From Phycisphaerae bacterium (GTDB taxonomy: Bacteria; Planctomycetota; Phycisphaerae; Sedimentisphaerales; Anaerohalosphaeraceae), in assembly GCA_018433925.1 (NCBI GenBank), contig JAHDQI010000415.1, positions 1 through 33,179 on the forward strand: a stretch of DNA of 33,179 bases, written 5' to 3'. The translations under genes were made by a program, and so were the position numbers. The notes under the pieces are model-generated. The model was given only the letters and a program-made list of their open reading frames with translations. It was not told the origin of the DNA and did not search any database. Shown here piece by piece: positions 7,027 through 13,631 of this stretch. The stretch's first letter is position 1. Each line of letters opens with the position of its first letter.

Positions 7027-8342
7027 TATCTCTGCCGGAACCAATGAGCGATTTGCCGGGCAGGAACCGTATCCGCTTTTTCGGCCAGTTTGTCTGTTTG
7101 GCCGTGTCCGCCGCCGGTCAGGATATCGAAACATTCCGTGCGCCGGCCGTGGATGGTTTGGAGACGTCCGATCAGGCCAATGTCCGCAACGGCACTGTGA
7201 GCACAGCCGTTAGGACAGCCGGAAACAGCGATCTTCTTTCCTGCCAGGTCAATCCCTTCCAGCCCCTGCATTTCCACGGCGATCTCTTGGGTGCTGACCA
7301 GGGCCCGCGGGCAGGAGGCCGCCCCCGGACAGGCAACCACGCAGGGCAGGTTCGCAAACCCCTGTAATTCCTTCGGCAGAGCAAACGGCTTCGGCCCATA
7401 CAGCTCCAGCCCATGCGAAAGATTAATGCGCAAAACGGCATCCCCCTCCTGGGCGATCTCAGCCAGTTGTATGGCTTGACGAGGATCGATATTCCCATTG
7501 GGCAGTTGCAGTACATGAAGCCGCCTCATTCCAGTCCGGCCCCGAGACAGAACAATAGCCGGCCACGGGTGCTGCCGCCGAAGAGCCCGAAAACGCTCAT
7601 CCAGTTGCCTGCGAAATACGTCATTCCCCAGCCGCTGCCGCACATGCCGCAGCCGGGCCTTGGACCGGTTCTGCCGATCCCCCAGTTCAATAAACAACTC
7701 CAGCGCTGCCCGTGCCAGCAGGATAACATCTTCAGCCGGCATGTTTTCATAAAGCACAATACCGGTTTGCGGACGTGGGCCCAGCGAACCGGCCCCAATG
7801 ACCTGAAATGAGCAGTCCGCCTGTACAACGAAACCGAGGTCGCTTATATACGGGCAGGCGTGATGATTGTCGCGGCCTGAAAAACTGACCTTAAATTTTC
7901 GCGGCAGCGAATGCTCTGCGGACATTTCCAGCAGAGTCTCCCTGACCAGTCGTGCCAGGGGCAGGAGGTCAAAACCGAGCTCATCGAATTCACACGCCGG
8001 GCAGATAGTAATATTGCGGACCGAATCACCGCAGGCGCCATAGGTGTTCAGCCCGATCAACTGCAATTCCTGAGTTACCTGCGGCACACACGGATCCGGC
8101 AGGTCGTGCATCTCGATATCCTGCCGCGTGGTAATATGCAGCGGCACACCGGGTGTATAGCGCTCGGCCAGGGCCGCCACCTGCCGCCATTGTTTCCAGC
8201 CGATCCGGCCGGCAAACACCGGTATCCGCTGCATGGATCTCCCCTCCTGCTTTTGCGGATAGGTTCCCAGTAATCGTGAATTCATGTTTGAAGAACCGGT
8301 GTTTGGCTCGGCCGAATCGATCTGGACGGATTGCCGTTTCAT
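7023..8342 (-). CDS. Siroheme-[4Fe-4S] sulfite (or nitrite) reductase
   Basis: A 439-residue hemoprotein of the nitrite/sulfite reductase family, which reduces sulfite to sulfide by six electrons. Two ferredoxin-like half domains (GTYPQKQEGRSMQRI...HITTRQDIEMH and HVLQLPNGNI...HGLELYG) flank two siroheme/4Fe-4S domains. The cluster ligands are Cys338 and Cys344 (CPGAASC) and Cys376 and Cys380 (CPNGC). It follows cysH with only two bases between stop and start, so sulfite reduction is more likely than nitrite reduction. ATG at 8342 follows GGAG. The later ATG at 8234 has a textbook AGGAGG before it, but this encodes the conserved QEG of the first domain, so that start would truncate it. Confidence 0.9.
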   Translation of the reverse strand: MKRQSVQIDSAEPNTGSSNMNSRLLGTYPQKQEGRSMQRIPVFAGRIGWKQWRQVAALAERYTPGVPLHITTRQDIEMHDLPDPCVPQVTQELQLIGLNTYGACGDSVRNITICPACEFDELGFDLLPLARLVRETLLEMSAEHSLPRKFKVSFSGRDNHHACPYISDLGFVVQADCSFQVIGAGSLGPRPQTGIVLYENMPAEDVILLARAALELFIELGDRQNRSKARLRHVRQRLGNDVFRRQLDERFRALRRQHPWPAIVLSRGRTGMRRLHVLQLPNGNIDPRQAIQLAEIAQEGDAVLRINLSHGLELYGPKPFALPKELQGFANLPCVVACPGAASCPRALVSTQEIAVEMQGLEGIDLAGKKIAVSGCPNGCAHSAVADIGLIGRLQTIHGRRTECFDILTGGGHGQTDKLAEKADTVPARQIAHWFRQRY

Positions 8343-8344
8343 GG

Positions 8345-9064
8345 TCAGCTCCGGGAAGCAGCCGTCTTCAGCGGACGTGTATGAATGCCGCATTCCCCGC
8401 CGCATTTGCTGGTTCCAATCCAGCGTCCGGCTCGCTCATCAGCTCCCTGGGAAATGTGCGTGCAGGGAGCACAGCCGAGAGAGCGATACCCCCTGGCATA
8501 TAAGGGATTAACAGGGACCTGATAGACAGCCAGGTACTGCCAGATCTCCCGTTCGTACCAAATCAACACGGGATTGAGTTTAACCAGACCCGCATCTCTC
8601 TCTTCCACTTCCTGAAAATCCGTGCGGGTGCGGCCCTCGGTGCAGCGCAGACCGGTAACCCAGCAGGCCACGTTCATCTCGTCAACGGCCTGCCGGGTTG
8701 GTTCGACCTTGAGCAGGTCGCAGCAGCGGTCCGGATCGGTTTTGTATAATTCCTCCGGAATCTCCACCTCATTCCTGAATACCCGGAGTTCCGGATACCT
8801 GGCGACCTGCTCGTGCATAAACCGTACCGTCTCAGCAGGTTTGTAACGAGTAGTGACAATAAAACCGGGGATGTCGGGGCTGACTCGTTTGGCCAGATCC
8901 CAGATGACCACGGAATCTTTTCCCAGACTGTTGGCTACCACCAGCCGTTCGCCATATTTTTTCCAGGCGGCCTCGATCAAGGTCAGCGCCCGATCGACCT
9001 TCTCGGCAAAATTCAGCCCTTCCACCAGTTCCTTCACATTCTGATTGGCAAACTCTTTCAACAT
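8345..9064 (-). CDS. cysH: Assimilatory APS/PAPS reductase CysH
   Basis: The 239-residue protein is a thioredoxin-dependent reductase that releases sulfite from an activated sulfate nucleotide. The P-loop-like SLGKDSVV lies at residues 46-53. Cys114-Cys115 and Cys198-x-x-Cys201 form the four-cysteine [4Fe-4S] site typical of APS-using enzymes and of the cluster-containing CysH type. The catalytic cysteine is in the C-terminal GGECGIH (Cys225). The cluster cysteines suggest APS rather than PAPS as substrate. It lies in a unit with a DUF2061 gene before and sulfite reductase after, so sulfite is passed to the next enzyme. Sulfate activation genes (sat, cysDN) are not in this window. ATG at 9064 has GGAAAGG about 10 bases upstream. 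Confidence 0.93.
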   Translation of the reverse strand: MLKEFANQNVKELVEGLNFAEKVDRALTLIEAAWKKYGERLVVANSLGKDSVVIWDLAKRVSPDIPGFIVTTRYKPAETVRFMHEQVARYPELRVFRNEVEIPEELYKTDPDRCCDLLKVEPTRQAVDEMNVACWVTGLRCTEGRTRTDFQEVEERDAGLVKLNPVLIWYEREIWQYLAVYQVPVNPLYARGYRSLGCAPCTHISQGADERAGRWIGTSKCGGECGIHTRPLKTAASRS

Positions 9065-9098
9065 AAATTTTAACCTTTCCAGAAAAATTTCGTTCAGT

Positions 9099-9320
9099 TT
9101 AAATCTGGTATTCCGGCGGTTTCATCTTGCCAAACGGCAGATGATTCCATAAGCGTTCGTGAAAATAAAAAACTCCGATTTTGAGCAGCGTATCAACCAC
9201 ACCGATTTTGGCGGCATCATCGATCCGGCCGATGACCAACCAGGCGGTCAGAAACGTCACCACCGTCCCCCCCGTCCGCCATGTGACTGCCTTAAAAATG
9301 CTTCGCAGATGACTTTCCAT
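9099..9320 (-). CDS. DUF2061 membrane protein
   Basis: A 73-residue protein with the DUF2061 pattern: SIFKAVTWRTGGTVVTFLTAWL as a first membrane helix, a short loop, then DTLLKIGVFYFHERLWNHLPFG. Such proteins are small, hydrophobic and frequently encoded next to cysteine biosynthesis genes; their function is unknown, though association with sulfate assimilation has been suggested by context. Here it sits between the Rrf2 regulator and cysH. AGAGGAG precedes the ATG. The start codon lies within the 12-bp palindrome ATAAACGTTTAT (9319-9330), which may be an operator or an mRNA feature. Confidence 0.9.
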   Translation of the reverse strand: MESHLRSIFKAVTWRTGGTVVTFLTAWLVIGRIDDAAKIGVVDTLLKIGVFYFHERLWNHLPFGKMKPPEYQI

Positions 9321-9342
9321 AAACGTTTATACTCCTCTTATT

Positions 9343-9359
9343 CCCATAGATATAGTAGG
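9343..9359 (+). promoter_or_regulatory. Candidate Rrf2 operator before the cys genes
   Basis: CCCATAGATATAGTAGG shares the GATATAGT core and the CC...AGG ends with the site just upstream of the rrf2 start (9839-9856, read on the minus strand). It lies in the 57-base gap between rrf2 and the DUF2061/cysH/sulfite reductase genes, the place expected for control of sulfur genes by a CymR-type regulator. Inference only. Confidence 0.35.
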
Positions 9360-9377
9360 TTATGTATTCAAAAAAAT

Positions 9378-9833
9378 TTATATGACATAATTACCGATAT
9401 AGGCGGCCTCGCATTCCTGCTCCTGCCGGACCATATCCTCAAGCGTGATCTTGTCCATGATATCCGAGATTGACGCATTAGTTTTCGTAAACAGCCATTT
9501 TTCGCTGAAATCACCTGCTTTAATTCGTTTCGGTTTAGACAGTTTTCCGCTGTCATCTGGGCGAATTGATTCGACAAACCGGATAATTTGTCCAACGGTG
9601 ATCTGGCCCGGCTTTTTGGCCAGTACATATCCGCCGTGTTTTCCTCGAACAGAAAGTACAAAACCACCCTGTCGCAACTGGCTGAGAATGACCTCCAGAA
9701 ACCGTGTTGGGATATCCTGAGTGTCCGCCACTTTTCTGACGCCAACCGGCTCTCGGCTATTTTGTAAAGCCAATTGAATCAGTGCCCGCAAAGCGTAGCG
9801 GCTTTTTTGTGATATTTTATAATACTCGTACAT
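9378..9833 (-). CDS. Rrf2-family transcriptional regulator (CymR-like)
   Basis: A 151-residue Rrf2 protein with an N-terminal winged helix-turn-helix (YKISQKSRYALRALIQLALQ, then IPTRFLEVILSQLRQGGFVLSVRGKHGGYVLAK at about residues 41-73). Known members include IscR, NsrR and CymR. The three clustered cysteines that hold the iron-sulfur cluster of IscR and NsrR are absent: the only cysteine is near residue 142. This fits CymR, the cluster-free repressor of cysteine and sulfur genes. The genes that follow on the same strand encode sulfate reduction enzymes, so it most likely controls them and itself. GAGGT precedes the ATG. Confidence 0.9.
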   Translation of the reverse strand: MYEYYKISQKSRYALRALIQLALQNSREPVGVRKVADTQDIPTRFLEVILSQLRQGGFVLSVRGKHGGYVLAKKPGQITVGQIIRFVESIRPDDSGKLSKPKRIKAGDFSEKWLFTKTNASISDIMDKITLEDMVRQEQECEAAYIGNYVI

Positions 9834-9838
9834 TATTA

Positions 9839-9856
9839 CCTCACTATATCAGTCGG
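9839..9856 (-). promoter_or_regulatory. Candidate Rrf2 autoregulatory operator
   Basis: On the minus strand CCGACTGATATAGTGAGG is a near-palindrome (CCGACT against AGTGAGG) that overlaps the ribosome site and lies between the promoter and start codon of rrf2. It shares the core GATATAGT with 9343-9359. A repressor bound here would block transcription of its own gene. Confidence 0.35.
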
Positions 9857-9870
9857 ATTAATGATGTTTA

Positions 9871-9899
9871 ATTCTAAAAAAATTTAAACGTCTTTGCAA
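9871..9899 (-). promoter_or_regulatory. Promoter of the rrf2 gene
   Basis: On the minus strand TTGCAA (9894-9899), a 17-base spacer and TAGAAT (9871-9876). Transcription would start near 9864, upstream of the candidate operator and the start codon at 9833. Confidence 0.5.
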
Positions 9900-9910
9900 C
9901 TGTTTTTTTA

Positions 9911-9940
9911 AAAATTTTTGATTCCCTGTTAAAATTTTTG
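9911..9940. repeat. Direct repeat AAAATTTTTG, 20 bp apart
   Basis: AAAATTTTTG occurs at 9911-9920 and 9931-9940, with centres exactly two helical turns apart, in the divergent promoter region between rrf2 and the mgtC-family gene. The spacing would put two bound proteins on one DNA face, but A/T tracts alone may also explain it. Confidence 0.5.
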
Positions 9941-10007
9941 TAATCATATTTATAATAATGGTTTATACTCTTTAGAAATCGCTCGTTTTTTGACGATACA
10001 TAGAGTT

Positions 10008-10490
10008 ATGGAACAATTTTGCCCATTGATTGATAAAATGAATTTACAACAGTTTACGCCGCTGGCCGTAGCGATCCTGCTGGGGGGGCTGATCGGTATT
10101 GAGCGGGAAATCCACAAAAAGCCGGCCGGGCTTCGAACCAATGCACTCATTTGCCTTGGGGCGGCCCTGCTGACCATGATTGCCCGGACCACCGCAGGGG
10201 GGGAGGATGGCTCCACACGGATTATCCAGGGGATTATCACGGGCGTCGGCTTTATCGGGGCCGGAGCGATTATGCGCGATCAAGCCAATATTTATGGAGT
10301 AACCACCGCCGCCACGATCTGGATCGTAACGGTCATCGGGATTGCCTGCGGGTATGAACTCTATCGGCTGGCTGTCTTTACAACCATCCTGTCGCTGCTG
10401 ATTCTTTTCGGGCTGGGGCAACTGGATCGAAAAATTCAAAAACACGTCGATAACGGAATCCACCAACACACAAAAGAATCCGGCCAGTAA
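10008..10490 (+). CDS. MgtC/SapB family inner-membrane protein
   Basis: About 160 residues with four to five hydrophobic helices. The family signature is clear: LLGGLIGIEREIHKKPAGLRTNALICLGAALLTM at about residues 26-60, then GIITGVGFIGAGAIMRD and TTAATIWIVTVIGIACG. MgtC-type proteins act at the inner membrane and are linked to growth at low magnesium and to membrane energy balance; many distant members have no tested role. This copy lacks the C-terminal soluble domain of the longer MgtC proteins. ATG at 10008 or 10038 are both possible; an upstream TTG at 9990 is less likely. It is divergent from rrf2 and has no obvious operon partner. Confidence 0.88.
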   Translation: MEQFCPLIDKMNLQQFTPLAVAILLGGLIGIEREIHKKPAGLRTNALICLGAALLTMIARTTAGGEDGSTRIIQGIITGVGFIGAGAIMRDQANIYGVTTAATIWIVTVIGIACGYELYRLAVFTTILSLLILFGLGQLDRKIQKHVDNGIHQHTKESGQ

Positions 10491-10532
10491 TCAGTTCCAC
10501 CATGGTGTTTATGGACTGCCGCAGGATGGGTT

Positions 10533-10561
10533 TTGACTTATTTTAGGGGATGTCATATAAT
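10533..10561 (+). promoter_or_regulatory. Strong sigma-70-type promoter
   Basis: TTGACT (10533-10538), a 17-base spacer and a perfect TATAAT (10556-10561), 44 bases before the ATG of the DRTGG gene. Confidence 0.75.
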
Positions 10562-10605
10562 CTGCACTTGCCGATAAAATTCAAAATTCAGACAAGCGGA
10601 GATTC

Positions 10606-11691
10606 ATGAAACCGATTTATATTGGAGCGACGCTGCGGGACTGCGGGAAGACCTCGGTCAGCGTGGGCATGATGCAGATTTTGCGTCAGCGCGGGCTGGA
10701 ACCGGGTTATTGCAAACCCGTCGGGCAGCACTATGTTCGCTATCAAGATAAAAATATTGATGAGGACGGCGTGCTGATGCACCAGGTCTTTCACCTGCCG
10801 GACGAGCCGTATTACCTGAGCCCGATTGCCATCGAACGTGGGTTTACCCGCAAGTTCATCGAAAATCCGGATGTGAAGCCCCTTGAAAAGCAGATTCTCG
10901 ATGTGGATGCCCAGTTGCGGGCCGCCCATCCGATGATTATCTACGAAGGGACCGGCCATGCGGGAGTGGGAAGCTGTTTCGGCTTGTCCAATGCCCGAGT
11001 CGCCCAACTGCTCGGAGCCAAAGTTGTCATCGTCACGGCCGGGGGCATCGGCCGGCCCATTGATGAGATCGCCTTGAGCTTATCGCTGTTTCGAGATTAC
11101 GATGTGGACGTTCTGGGTGTGATTTTAAACAAGATCCTGATCGATAAATACGACTCGGTTCGGCAGGCCGTCTCAAAAGGTCTGTCCCTGCTTGATACGC
11201 GGCTTCTGGGGGCGATTCCCTATGATCCGGGCCTGGCGGAATTTACGGTCGGCCAGGTGGCGGAGGAATTCAGCTACCGGGTGCTGTGCGGTTCCGATGC
11301 CCTGAACAATCGGATTCACCATACGGTCATCGCCGCGATGGAACCGCAGCATGTGTTTGAGCATGTTGTGGATCACACGTTGGTGATTATGCCCGGCGAC
11401 CGGGTGGATAACATTCTGATCTCCATTTTACTGTTGTCCAAACAGGCCGAACGAACGGGCGGGATGATCCTCAGCGGCGGATTTGAGCCGCATCCGACGA
11501 TTGAGCCGCTGCTCCGGGCCAGCCAGATTCCGGTCCTGATCAGCGAGGATGACACCTTTACCGTCAGCGCCCGGATGAAGGACCTGGGCTTCAAGATCCG
11601 CTCGTACGATACCGATAAGATCACCCGGCTGCATCAACTGGTGGATGAATACGTCGATATGGACCAAATCCTCAAGGCCCTCGAAGATTAA
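10606..11691 (+). CDS. P-loop NTPase with DRTGG domain (Pta N-terminal/BioD-like)
   Basis: A 361-residue cytoplasmic protein. The N-terminal domain (about 1-210) is a BioD/CobQ-like P-loop ATPase with GATLRDCGKTSVSVGMM at residues 7-23 and YEGTGHAGVGSCFGLSNARVAQLLGAKVVIVTAGGIGRP in the middle. Residues about 215-325 form a DRTGG-type domain, here written ERTGGMILSGG. The architecture is that of the regulatory N-terminal part of long phosphotransacetylases, without the catalytic Pta domain. Stand-alone proteins of this type have no firmly established function; a nucleotide-sensing or metabolic regulatory role is inferred from the domains. It has its own strong promoter. Confidence 0.85.
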   Translation: MKPIYIGATLRDCGKTSVSVGMMQILRQRGLEPGYCKPVGQHYVRYQDKNIDEDGVLMHQVFHLPDEPYYLSPIAIERGFTRKFIENPDVKPLEKQILDVDAQLRAAHPMIIYEGTGHAGVGSCFGLSNARVAQLLGAKVVIVTAGGIGRPIDEIALSLSLFRDYDVDVLGVILNKILIDKYDSVRQAVSKGLSLLDTRLLGAIPYDPGLAEFTVGQVAEEFSYRVLCGSDALNNRIHHTVIAAMEPQHVFEHVVDHTLVIMPGDRVDNILISILLLSKQAERTGGMILSGGFEPHPTIEPLLRASQIPVLISEDDTFTVSARMKDLGFKIRSYDTDKITRLHQLVDEYVDMDQILKALED

Positions 11692-11812
11692 TCAGGGAAT
11701 ATTCTTTTTAAATGGGAGGGGTATTTTTTAAAGAGCGGTCAAGTCACATTGGGAAACTTTCAAGCGGGCCACTTTTTGTCTGATTTTTGTCGAAAAGGGC
11801 TAAATGTTCGTT
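11692..11812. other. Spacer before element copy B
   Basis: No gene or clear hairpin. It contains short T- and A-rich stretches only. Confidence 0.4.
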
Positions 11813-11992
11813 TATGGGCTGGAAATGCGGTTTTTTGGAGGTTTTATAGGTATTATTCCTGATGCCAAGTTTGTCCATTCCTTTTCCTTTTTTGTCCACT
11901 CTTTGTTCTGTTTTGTCCGTTTTTTGGCCAAAAATTGCCGCTTTTTTTCCTGTTTTTTCCGAGTTTTGCCAGCGTTTTAACGTTGCCGAGGG

Positions 11993-12021
11993 AAAAGAAA
12001 CAAGGAAACCGCCTTTGGCGG
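11993..12021 (-). terminator. Terminator-like hairpin in element copy B
   Basis: On the minus strand CCGCC, AAA, GGCGG followed by TTTCCTTGTTTCTTTT, equivalent to the hairpin at 3777-3789. Weak as a terminator but conserved between copies. Confidence 0.4.
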
Positions 12022-12069
12022 AAACTGATTTTAAACCCCCTCCCTTTCTTTGCCGGCCCTTCGTAAGCC

Positions 12070-12092
12070 GGCGGGCTAAGAGCCCACCCTAC
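12070..12092 (-). repeat. REP-like hairpin with GTAG foot, copy B
   Basis: On the minus strand GTAG followed by GGTGGGCT, CTT, AGCCCGCC. One position differs from copy A (A to G), turning a T-A pair into a T-G pair and so keeping the stem. Confidence 0.65.
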
Positions 12093-12143
12093 CGCTTTTA
12101 TCTCTTCTGCACTTTTCAAAAAGCTCCTGAGCTTACAGGGGGT

Positions 12144-12171
12144 ATTCTACCATAGATATATTAAATATCAA
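12144..12171 (-). promoter_or_regulatory. Promoter-like site inside element copy B
   Basis: On the minus strand TTGATA (12166-12171), a 16-base spacer and TAGAAT (12144-12149) preceded by TGG. Same spacing and place as in copy A. Confidence 0.6.
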
Positions 12172-12185
12172 GTATAAAATATTAA

Positions 12186-12352
12186 AAATTAGAAAAATGT
12201 TGAAATTTTTAAGATTTATTGGACATGGAACGGCGGCAACCATTATGAATGCCTGGAGATAAACGACTTGTGCATGGCCGTCTCTGAGGCATTTAAAATA
12301 AACCTGTCAATCCAAGAAAAACTTTTTCCCTTTTTCTGCCAAGGGAAATGGA
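12186..12352. other. Spacer with a possible gene remnant
   Basis: No intact gene. One plus frame from about 12219 reads YWTWNGGNHYECLEIND and continues LCMAVSEAF, faintly like the start of a C-type-lectin-like secreted domain (W-NGG-HYE, then an Ala-rich helix), but there is no start codon or signal sequence. It may be a decayed fragment or chance. Confidence 0.25.
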
Positions 12353-12574
12353 TTATTGAGGGGGTGTGTCCAGTTGAAAGACTTCTTCGACCTGCCTGCC
12401 GAAGGCGCGGGCGATGCGGATGGCCAGCATCAGCGAGGGGCAGTACTTGCCCTGCTCGATGGCGATGATCGTCTGGCGGGTGACGCCGACCTTCTCAGCC
12501 AGGGCCTGCTGGGTCATCTGGCCGGCGTCAAACCGAAGCCGACGAATCGTATTGGTGAGTTGATCCTTACTCAT
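12353..12574 (-). CDS. XRE-family transcriptional regulator
   Basis: A 73-residue Cro/CI-type helix-turn-helix protein: [20 protein letters not shown], then [20 protein letters not shown], then [14 protein letters not shown]. The helix-turn-helix spans about residues 18-50. It belongs to the compact group of XRE regulators often encoded with small membrane proteins. It is last in a four-gene unit: its ATG overlaps the end of the preceding gene by 8 bases, with GAAGG upstream, so translation is probably coupled. An earlier ATG at 12589 is in frame. It probably represses its own operon through the palindrome at 13566-13580. Confidence 0.88.
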   Translation of the reverse strand: MSKDQLTNTIRRLRFDAGQMTQQALAEKVGVTRQTIIAIEQGKYCPSLMLAIRIARAFGRQVEEVFQLDTPPQ

Positions 12575-12998
12575 TGCCTTCTTTCCCATGGTACAAAAGG
12601 AATAGGAATTGGACTGTTCCGGCGATAAAAAAACCGCAAAGGAGGGCCAGCGGGATTGACCACATCGGTACCATGCCCCGACCACCGACAAGATAAAAGG
12701 CAATAACTAAAGCAAGAAACACATAAGCAATAAAAACATGGTTACCGACGTTGATCGATCTTTGTATCAGAAAAAACTCTCGTTCGTCATACTGCGGTTT
12801 ATTATTCCGTTTACGTATTCGGGCATTTAAAAAAAACATGAAACCTACACACAAACTGGCATAGGCCAACCCAATGATTAAATATTTAGGGCCTTTGATG
12901 TCTGCATAAGCCGCAACCCCGAAGAGCAGCATTATTGCAATTGTTATCACACAGGCAATCCGGAAATCCTTCCACGCTTTTTTCTGCATGCGGTTCAT
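12567..12998 (-). CDS. Small membrane protein, third of a paralogous trio (DUF2178-like)
   Basis: A 143-residue protein with four predicted membrane helices and a cytoplasmic loop holding [12 protein letters not shown], a DERE-type motif like that of DUF2178 proteins. It begins MNRMQKKAW, the same start as the two proteins encoded before it. Its ATG overlaps the stop of the preceding gene as ATGA. Function is unknown; pairs of XRE regulators and membrane proteins of this type occur widely and may act in envelope stress or drug response, but nothing in this sequence shows that. Confidence 0.8.
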   Translation of the reverse strand: MNRMQKKAWKDFRIACVITIAIMLLFGVAAYADIKGPKYLIIGLAYASLCVGFMFFLNARIRKRNNKPQYDEREFFLIQRSINVGNHVFIAYVFLALVIAFYLVGGRGMVPMWSIPLALLCGFFIAGTVQFLFLLYHGKEGNE

Positions 12999-13420
12999 AC
13001 GTCGCTGCCTCCTTTTCTGTATGCAATCAGATAGGTCAGGGACTCAATAAATACGAAAACTACGGGGGCAAGACACACGCAGATCGGCAGGATGTTAACA
13101 TTGATGAGCGCCCCGGGTCCGTTATAGAGCCAGATTCCCATCGCCAGTAACACAAAGAACATGTAGGAAGCGATGAATCCATTGTTTTTGGCCAACTCTT
13201 TGATTGCCCGGTCTCGTTCATCCACAATAGCGGGGTCGTCTTTTTTGACAAATACGCCGCAAAGATACCCGAGAATACCGGTGTTGACGAAGAGGAACCC
13301 CCGCCAGGCGAACGGGAATCCTTTTGCGGCAGTCCAGTAAACAACGATCATGCAACTGACAAAAAACGCTATCCCTATCGAGATCAGTGTGATCCAGGAT
13401 TGTTTCTGCAAACGATTCAT
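12995..13420 (-). CDS. Small membrane protein, second of a paralogous trio (DUF2178-like)
   Basis: A 141-residue protein beginning MNRLQKQSW with four predicted helices. The central loop has DERDRAIKELAKNNG, which matches the DERE loop of the next protein. The frame is open upstream to 13564, but the ATG at 13420 overlaps the stop of the micro-protein gene as ATGA and gives the family start, so the longer form is rejected. Codon overlaps at both ends indicate coupled translation. No catalytic residues are evident. Confidence 0.82.
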   Translation of the reverse strand: MNRLQKQSWITLISIGIAFFVSCMIVVYWTAAKGFPFAWRGFLFVNTGILGYLCGVFVKKDDPAIVDERDRAIKELAKNNGFIASYMFFVLLAMGIWLYNGPGALINVNILPICVCLAPVVFVFIESLTYLIAYRKGGSDV

Positions 13421-13536
13421 GCCTGGTCTCCTCCTTTGCCACAGAGAATCAGGATTGTCACTGCGATGGCCGAACAGACCAGGGCGGCCCCCATTGTAAT
13501 CACCATCAGCCAAGACATTTTCTGAATGCGATTCAT
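13417..13536 (-). CDS. 39-residue membrane micro-protein, first of a paralogous trio
   Basis: This 39-codon frame begins MNRIQKMSWLMVITMGAAL and contains a single membrane helix ending in a short GKGGDQA tail. It aligns with the first 35 residues of the next protein (MNRLQKQSW, then a helix of similar pattern), so it looks like a single-helix paralogue rather than noise. The ATG follows AGGA about 7 bases upstream (GGACAGGAAAATG), and its TGA overlaps the next ATG. It is the first gene after the promoter. It could be a subunit or regulator of the larger paralogues, or the remnant of a full gene that still serves coupling. Confidence 0.75.
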   Translation of the reverse strand: MNRIQKMSWLMVITMGAALVCSAIAVTILILCGKGGDQA

Positions 13537-13552
13537 TTTCCTGTCCTTTCCA

Positions 13553-13601
13553 ATGTATATTCAACTATACATAATGTATACTATACCGTACTATATGTCA
13601 A
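13553..13601 (-). promoter_or_regulatory. Promoter and palindromic operator of the XRE/membrane operon
   Basis: On the minus strand a perfect TTGACA (13596-13601) is the -35. A perfect palindrome, TATACAT-A-ATGTATA (13566-13580), covers the -10 region, and a further ATGTATA half site lies at 13553-13559. The location fits an operator for the XRE protein at the end of the operon. The -10 itself is TATACA or TACATT and is weak. Confidence 0.65.
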
Positions 13602-13631
13602 GTTATTTTTACATATATTTTGAAAAAATTT

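Larger units (their letters stand above)
11813..12185 (-). repeat. Dispersed intergenic element, copy B (inverted)
   Basis: Reverse complement of the element at 3536-3985. It shares the promoter-like end (here at the right), the GGAGCTTTTTGAAAAGTGC segment, the GTAG hairpin, the CCGCC/GGCGG hairpin and the GGACAAA-rich tail. It lacks about 70 bases present in copy A between the two hairpins. Similarity stops near TTTCCAGCCCA at 11816-11826. The promoter ends of both copies point away from the 8-kb segment between them, towards the accessory genes. A frame at 11853-12119 is open on the minus strand and matches that of copy A over its last 60 codons. The gene-free part around it runs from 11692 to 12352. 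Confidence 0.85.

Noticed and set aside
8023-8234. Sulfite reductase start at ATG 8234, which has a perfect AGGAGG before it
   Set aside because: The AGGAGGGGAGA encodes the conserved QEGR of the first ferredoxin-like half domain, so starting there would cut the domain.
12995-13564. 189-codon version of the second membrane protein
   Set aside because: Its first 48 residues lie out of frame over the micro-protein gene and do not resemble the family; ATG at 13420 gives the shared MNR-QK start.
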